This document shows, piece by piece, positions 21,698 through 26,042 of a stretch of 26,042 bases of DNA. The DNA comes from JBOGFI01 sp050743365 (lineage in GTDB: Bacteria > Actinomycetota > Acidimicrobiia > IMCC26256 > JACDBD01), in NCBI GenBank assembly GCA_050743365.1, contig JBOGFI010000064.1, forward strand, positions 1-26,042, given 5' to 3'. The notes below the pieces were generated by a model. It was not told the origin of the DNA. It made no database searches and was given only the letters and a program-made list of their open reading frames with translations. How positions within the stretch are numbered: position 1 is the stretch's first letter; every line of letters starts with the position of its first letter. The translations under genes and the position numbers were made by a program.

Positions 21698-23926
21698 CTA
21701 GCGGAGCGACCGGAAGCGCCGCAGCCGCAGCGAGTTCGTCACCACGAAGACGCTGGAGAACCCCATCGCTGCCGCCGCGATCACCGGGCTGAGGAGCCCG
21801 ACCGCGGCCAGCGGGATGGCGGCGACGTTGTAGGCGAAGGCCCAGAACAGGTTGCCTTTGATCGTCGAGAGCGTGCGGCGCGACAGGGCGACGGCGTCGG
21901 CAGCCGTCCGCAGGTCGCCCGAGACCAGCGTGAGGTCGCTGGCCTCGATGGCGACGTCGGTGCCGGTGCCGATCGCGATACCGAGGTCGGCCTGTGCGAG
22001 CGCGGGGGCGTCGTTGACGCCGTCGCCCACCACGGCGACGCGGCGGCCCCGTCGCTGGAGGTCGCGAACCACGTCGACCTTCTCGCCCGGCAGCACACCA
22101 GCCACGACCTCGTCGATGCCGACCTCGGTCGCGACCGTCTCCGCGGCGGCCCGCTGGTCGCCGGTGACCATCACCGTCTCGAGCCCGAGGCGGTGCAGCG
22201 CGGCGACTGCCTGCCTCGAGGTGGGCTTCACTGTGTCGGCGACGACCAGAGCGCCGCGTGCCGCGCCGTCCCACCCGGCGAACACGACGGTCCGCCCCTC
22301 CGCCTCCGCAACCGCCGCGGCCCGCTCGAGATCGGCCGGCACCTCGCCCACGAGCTTCCTGCGGCCCACCCGCACGTCCGCTCCGTCGACGGTGGCGCGC
22401 ACGCCCAGCCCCGATTCGCTCTCGAACGCCTGCACCGTCGCCAGCGCCACGGCGCCGCGCTCGCGGGCGCCGCTCGCGATCGCCCGGGCGATGGGGTGCT
22501 CCGACGCGTCCTCGGCTGCGCCCGCGCGCCCCAGCAACTCGGGCTCGTCGACGCCGGGAGCCACGAGCACGTCGACGAGCCGCATCCTGCCCTCCGTGAT
22601 CGTGCCCGTCTTGTCGAGCACGACGACGTCGACGGTGCGCGTGGCCTCCAGCACCTCGGCGCCCTTGATGACGATGCCGAGCTGGGCGCCGCGGCCCGTC
22701 CCCACCATGATCGCGGTGGGCGTAGCGAGCCCGAGGGCGCAGGGGCAGGCGATGATCAGCACGGCGACCGTGGCGGTGAACGCGTCGCCGGCCGGGTAGC
22801 CGAGACCGAGCCATGCCACCAGCGTCACCACCGCTATCGCGAGCACGACCGGGACGAACACGGCCGAGATCCGGTCGGCCAGGCGCTGGACCGGCGCCTT
22901 CGAGCCCTGGGCCTGCTCGACCAGCCGGGCGATCTGCGCCAGCGCGGTCTCGCTGCCCACCTTGGTGGCCTCGACGACGAGCCGGCCCGACGTGTTGACG
23001 GTGGCGCCGAAGACCTCGTCGCCCGCGCTCACCTCGACCGGCACGGGCTCGCCGGTGAGCATCGAAACGTCGACGGCCGACGAGCCGTCGACCACGCGAC
23101 CGTCGGTGGCGATCTTCTCGCCCGGGCGCACCACGAAGCGGTCGCCGACCAGGAGACTGCCGATCGGGATCTCGTCGCCGTTCTCGAGCCGGGCGGTCTT
23201 CGCTCCGAGCTCGAGCAGCGCGCGCAGCGCGTGGCTGGAGCGGCGGCGGGCGCGGGCCTCGAAGTACCGGCCGAGGAGGAGCAGCAGGATGATGATCGAG
23301 CCGGTCTCGAAGTAGACGTCGGCCTCGCTCGAGCCGCCGAAGAGGCTGACGCCCATCGACTCGTCGTCGGCGGCGCCGAGGAAGACGAGCGCCACCACCG
23401 ACCAGGCGTACGCCGCCAGCGTGCCCAACGAGATCAGCGTGTCCATGGTGGTGGTGCCGTGGCGGAGGTTGACGACCGCGGCGCGGTGGAAGGGGTAGCC
23501 CGCCCAAAGGATCACCGGGGTGGCGAGCGCGAACGCCACCCACTGCCAGCCCTCGAAGTCGAGGGCGGGCACCATCGAGATCAGGAGCGTCGGGATGCCG
23601 AGCAGGGCGGCCACGAGCAGGCGGGGCCGCAGCCGGCGCAGCTCCTCGGCCTCGGGGTCGGCCTCCGCGCCGCCTTCGGCGCCGGCCACCGTGTAGCCGA
23701 GGCCCTCGATGGTCGACGCGAACGCGTCCGGGCCGGTGGTGGCGCCGTCGTAGACCACGGTCGCACGGTTGGTGGCGAAGTTGACGTGGGCCTCGGCCAC
23801 GCCGTCGAGCGCGGACAGGCCTCCTTCGATGCGGGCCGCGCACGAGGCGCACGTCATGCCCCGCACCGGCAGGTCGACGCGGTCGTGCTCACGGTCGGGG
23901 CTGGCCGGGGCCTCGGTCCGGCTCAT
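21698..23926 (-). CDS. copA: Copper-exporting P1B-type ATPase
   Basis: A 742-residue Cu(I) efflux pump. The N-terminal HMA domain has GMTCASCA (C26, C29). A membrane helix pair and NLRHGTTTMDTLISLG follow, then the actuator TGEPVPVE (about 291-298), the transport motif CPC (394-396), the phosphorylation site DKTGT (D438), SEHPIARAI, and the hinge GDGVNDAPAL. The C-terminal membrane pair ends MGFSSVFVVTNSLRLRRFRSLR, as in CopA. I use ATG 23926, which has GAGGAGGT 6 nt upstream. It diverges from csoR across the operator at 23950-23971, so copper-dependent derepression is expected. It converges with the HD-GYP gene (6 bp apart). Confidence 0.95.
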   Translation of the reverse strand: MSRTEAPASPDREHDRVDLPVRGMTCASCAARIEGGLSALDGVAEAHVNFATNRATVVYDGATTGPDAFASTIEGLGYTVAGAEGGAEADPEAEELRRLRPRLLVAALLGIPTLLISMVPALDFEGWQWVAFALATPVILWAGYPFHRAAVVNLRHGTTTMDTLISLGTLAAYAWSVVALVFLGAADDESMGVSLFGGSSEADVYFETGSIIILLLLLGRYFEARARRRSSHALRALLELGAKTARLENGDEIPIGSLLVGDRFVVRPGEKIATDGRVVDGSSAVDVSMLTGEPVPVEVSAGDEVFGATVNTSGRLVVEATKVGSETALAQIARLVEQAQGSKAPVQRLADRISAVFVPVVLAIAVVTLVAWLGLGYPAGDAFTATVAVLIIACPCALGLATPTAIMVGTGRGAQLGIVIKGAEVLEATRTVDVVVLDKTGTITEGRMRLVDVLVAPGVDEPELLGRAGAAEDASEHPIARAIASGARERGAVALATVQAFESESGLGVRATVDGADVRVGRRKLVGEVPADLERAAAVAEAEGRTVVFAGWDGAARGALVVADTVKPTSRQAVAALHRLGLETVMVTGDQRAAAETVATEVGIDEVVAGVLPGEKVDVVRDLQRRGRRVAVVGDGVNDAPALAQADLGIAIGTGTDVAIEASDLTLVSGDLRTAADAVALSRRTLSTIKGNLFWAFAYNVAAIPLAAVGLLSPVIAAAAMGFSSVFVVTNSLRLRRFRSLR

Positions 23927-23949
23927 GCTTGACCTCCTCACGTGACCCG

Positions 23950-23971
23950 ATAGTATACCCAGGTATCCTAT
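23950..23971. promoter_or_regulatory. CsoR operator with overlapping divergent promoters
   Basis: ATAGTATACC-CA-GGTATCCTAT is an inverted repeat with 10-bp arms and one mismatch, the form of known CsoR sites. It is the most AT-rich patch of the window. It contains -10 boxes for both directions: TATACT on the minus strand (copA) and TATCCT on the plus strand (csoR, about 25 nt before its start). Binding of apo-CsoR would cover both promoters. Confidence 0.8.
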
Positions 23972-23993
23972 AGGGCAATCAGTGGAGGGGCCG

Positions 23994-24275
23994 GTGCGGG
24001 GCTACACGATGCACAAGGACGACTACAGGAACCGCCTGCGTCGCATCGAGGGCCAGGTACGCGGCCTCCAGCGGATGATCGACGAGGACGAGTACTGCGT
24101 CGACGTGCTGACCCAGATCGTCTCCGTCACCCGCGCCCTCCAGGGAGTCGGCCTGGGCCTCCTCGACGAGCACCTGCGCTACTGCGTCCGGGAGGCGGCC
24201 GAGGCGAGCCGGGCCGAGGGCGACGCCAAGGTCACCGAGGCGGTGCAGGCGGTCGAGCGGCTCCTAAAGGTCTGA
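23994..24275 (+). CDS. csoR: Copper-sensing repressor CsoR
   Basis: A 93-residue all-helical DUF156 protein. It contains RLRRIEGQVRGLQRMIDEDEYCVDVLTQ and ALQGVGLGLLDEHLRYCV. The Cu(I) ligands C35, H60 and C64 are all present, which favours copper over formaldehyde or sulfide sensors of the same fold. In family members, Cu(I) binding releases DNA. A GTG at 23994 with GGAGGGG just upstream is my preferred start; GTG 23982 and ATG 24009 are possible. The operator lies immediately upstream, and the second P-type ATPase follows after 30 bp in the same direction. Confidence 0.94.
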   Translation: MRGYTMHKDDYRNRLRRIEGQVRGLQRMIDEDEYCVDVLTQIVSVTRALQGVGLGLLDEHLRYCVREAAEASRAEGDAKVTEAVQAVERLLKV

Positions 24276-24305
24276 GCGCGCGGGCATGACGCTGAACGCG
24301 CTGGG

Positions 24306-26042
24306 ATGACGCACACGCACGCGGCGCCCGGGACCGCGGTGACAACCGTGCTCGACGTGCGCGGCGTCCAGTGGGCGAGCGAGAAGGCCCGGGTCGAGGC
24401 GGTGCTCGGTCGCCGTCCCGGTGTGATGGGGATCGACGCCAATCCCGTTGCCCAGACCGCCACGGTGACCTTCGACCCCGCGGTCACTTCGCTCGAGGAG
24501 CTACGCGAGTGGGTGCGCGACTGCGGCTACCACTGCGCAGGCCAGTCGGTCCCGGGCCACGTCTGCGACCCGATGGCGCTGCCCGCCGACGGTGGAGCCG
24601 CGGTCGAGACACGACCGCCCGTCGAGCATGCCCACGACGGCATGTCGATGGACTCGATGGTCGCCGACATGCGCAACCGCTTCCTCGTGGCGGCCGTCTT
24701 CGCGGTGCCGATCCTGCTCTGGTCGCCGATCGGACGGGACGTGATCGGGTTCGAGACCGCGGCCCCATTCGGCCTGCGGGACGACGTGTGGTCGCTGCTG
24801 CTGAGCCTCCCGGTGGTCTTCTACGCGTCGTCGATCTTCTTCACCGGGGCGGTGCGGGCGCTGCGGGCACGGTCGCTCGACATGATGGTGCTGGTCGCCG
24901 TGGCCATCGGGGCCGGCTGGCTGTACTCGGTGGCGGTCACTCTCACCGGTGGCGGCGAGGTGTTCTACGAGGCCGCAGCCGTGCTCGCGGCCTTCGTGCT
25001 CCTGGGTCACTGGTTCGAGATGCGCGCCCGCGGCGGCGCCAACGACGCCATTCGCACCCTCCTCGACCTCGCCCCTCCGATGGCGGTGGTGCTGCGCGAC
25101 GGGCAGCCGGTCGAGGTGCCCACGGCGGAGGTTGCAGCCGGCGACCTTCTGCTCGTGCGGCCGGGGGCGAAGGTCCCCGTCGACGGCTCCGTCGAGGAGG
25201 GAGAGAGCGACGTCGACGAGTCGATGGTGACCGGCGAGAGCCTCCCCGTGCACAAGAGGGCCGGGGCCGAGGTCATCGGGGCGACCATCAACCGCCACGG
25301 CACGCTGCGGCTTCGCGCCACCAAGGTCGGCTCCGACACCGCGCTCGCGCAGATCGTCCAGCTCGTCCAGGAGGCCCAGAACTCCAAGGCGCCCGGCCAG
25401 CGTCTGGCCGACCGCGCCGCGTTCTGGCTCGTCCTCGTCGCGCTCCTCGGCGGCGGCGCGACCTTCGCCGTATGGATGCTGCTCAGCGACCGGCCGGCGA
25501 CCGACGCGCTGCTGTTCGCGATCACCGTGGTCGTCATCACCTGCCCCGACGCCCTCGGGCTGGCCACCCCGACTGCGGTCATGGTGGGCACCGGCCTCGG
25601 GGCCCGGCGCGGTGTGCTGTTCAAGAACGCCGGTGCCATCGAGACCGCGGCACGTATCGACGTGGTGATCATGGACAAGACCGGCACGCTCACGATGGGC
25701 GAGCCCGAGGTCACCGACGTGATCGCCGACAGGATCGACGAGACCGAGCTCCTCGGGCTCGCGGCTGCGGTCGAGCGCGAGTCGGAGCACCCGCTCGCCG
25801 AGGCGGTCGTCGCCCACGCCGACGCCGCGGGCGCACCGGTGAAGCGCGCCGATGGCTTCGAGAACGTCCCCGGCCACGGCACGCTCGCCAAGGTCGACGG
25901 TCGGCGGGTCGCAGTGGGCAACGTCCGCCTGATGGAGCGCGACGGCGTCGAGCTCGGTGCGCTCGGGGCCCGGCGCGAGGAGCTCGCCGCCGGGGGACGC
26001 ACGGCCGTCGTCGTCGCGGCCGACGGCCGCGCGGCCGGGGTC
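24306..26042 (+). CDS. P1B-type metal ATPase with CPD transport motif, 3'-truncated
   Basis: 579 codons are visible before the window ends. The N-terminus (about 14-75) has HMA-like strands, but the metal loop is VQWASEK, with no CXXC. A Cys/His-rich linker follows (GYHCAGQSVPGHVCDPM, then HAHDGMSMDSM, about residues 74-118). The ATPase core has LDMMVLVAVAIGAGWLYSV, TGESLPVHK, the transport motif TCPDALGLATPTA (C413-P414-D415), DKTGTLT (D457) and SEHPLAEAV. CPD replaces the CPC of CopA, so the metal or its coordination may differ. Location behind csoR suggests copper or a similar soft metal. The hinge GDGxND and the last membrane pair lie outside the window. Confidence 0.9.
   Translation, partial: MTHTHAAPGTAVTTVLDVRGVQWASEKARVEAVLGRRPGVMGIDANPVAQTATVTFDPAVTSLEELREWVRDCGYHCAGQSVPGHVCDPMALPADGGAAVETRPPVEHAHDGMSMDSMVADMRNRFLVAAVFAVPILLWSPIGRDVIGFETAAPFGLRDDVWSLLLSLPVVFYASSIFFTGAVRALRARSLDMMVLVAVAIGAGWLYSVAVTLTGGGEVFYEAAAVLAAFVLLGHWFEMRARGGANDAIRTLLDLAPPMAVVLRDGQPVEVPTAEVAAGDLLLVRPGAKVPVDGSVEEGESDVDESMVTGESLPVHKRAGAEVIGATINRHGTLRLRATKVGSDTALAQIVQLVQEAQNSKAPGQRLADRAAFWLVLVALLGGGATFAVWMLLSDRPATDALLFAITVVVITCPDALGLATPTAVMVGTGLGARRGVLFKNAGAIETAARIDVVIMDKTGTLTMGEPEVTDVIADRIDETELLGLAAAVERESEHPLAEAVVAHADAAGAPVKRADGFENVPGHGTLAKVDGRRVAVGNVRLMERDGVELGALGARREELAAGGRTAVVVAADGRAAGV

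Noticed and set aside
24285..24308. Tiny ORF (MTLNALG) between csoR and the second ATPase
   Set aside because: Seven codons, no motif; more likely the spacer of a coupled pair.

Overview
The window reads as a chromosomal stretch of a very GC-rich actinobacterium, most likely an uncultured lineage near Acidimicrobiia. This is an inference from codon use (almost every third base is G or C), many GTG starts, a tadA / tRNA-Ser / SRP RNA / dnaX / ybaB / recR block, a PPOX-family (F420-type) remnant, DUF2505, and SpoIIM and RDD neighbours. No phage, transposase or CRISPR array was seen. Apart from one short repeat-built insertion, the DNA looks like ordinary core and housekeeping sequence.

Region 1 (1-2876) holds small membrane proteins: a truncated SpoIIM-family gene divergent from an RDD gene, then DUF2752 and a second RDD gene. 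A perfect hairpin terminator separates these from a convergent DUF4234 gene. Region 2 (2947-6910) is informational. On the minus strand, dnaX, ybaB and recR form an operon preceded by a large-type SRP RNA with a recognisable Alu domain. On the plus strand are tRNA-Ser(GGA), the C-terminal remnant of a PPOX flavoenzyme, and tadA.

Region 3 (6921-11094) is oxidative or accessory: a VOC metalloenzyme, a small Rieske ferredoxin-like protein, a 156-bp repeat-built insertion flanked by 20-bp direct repeats, a tandem nitroreductase-fold (SagB-like) protein whose start codon is unclear, and a GT4 glycosyltransferase. Region 4 (11117-19485) is carbon and nitrogen catabolism. It has an E2 acyltransferase that lacks a lipoyl domain, divergent from a fused E1 alpha-beta 2-oxoacid dehydrogenase. 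These are followed by bifunctional proline/P5C dehydrogenase, tRNA-Ser(CGA), a DAO-family FAD oxidoreductase, metF and the last 37 codons of a lost aldehyde dehydrogenase.

Region 5 (19560-26042) is signalling and metal homeostasis. It has a DUF2505 protein and a membrane HD-GYP protein with a proline-rich tail, whose promoter contains an exact DnaA box. A copper module follows: copA diverges from csoR across a 22-bp palindromic operator, and csoR is followed by a second P1B ATPase. That second pump has a CPD instead of CPC transport motif, an HMA-like N-terminus without CXXC, and runs off the window.

A recurring feature is a TANNNT-like -10 box ending 7-9 nt before the start codon of at least seven genes, which predicts widespread leaderless transcription. 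The observations I rate highest are the lipoyl-less E2 beside the fused E1, the CPD-type metal ATPase in a CsoR locus, and the repeat insertion at the 5' end of the SagB-like gene.
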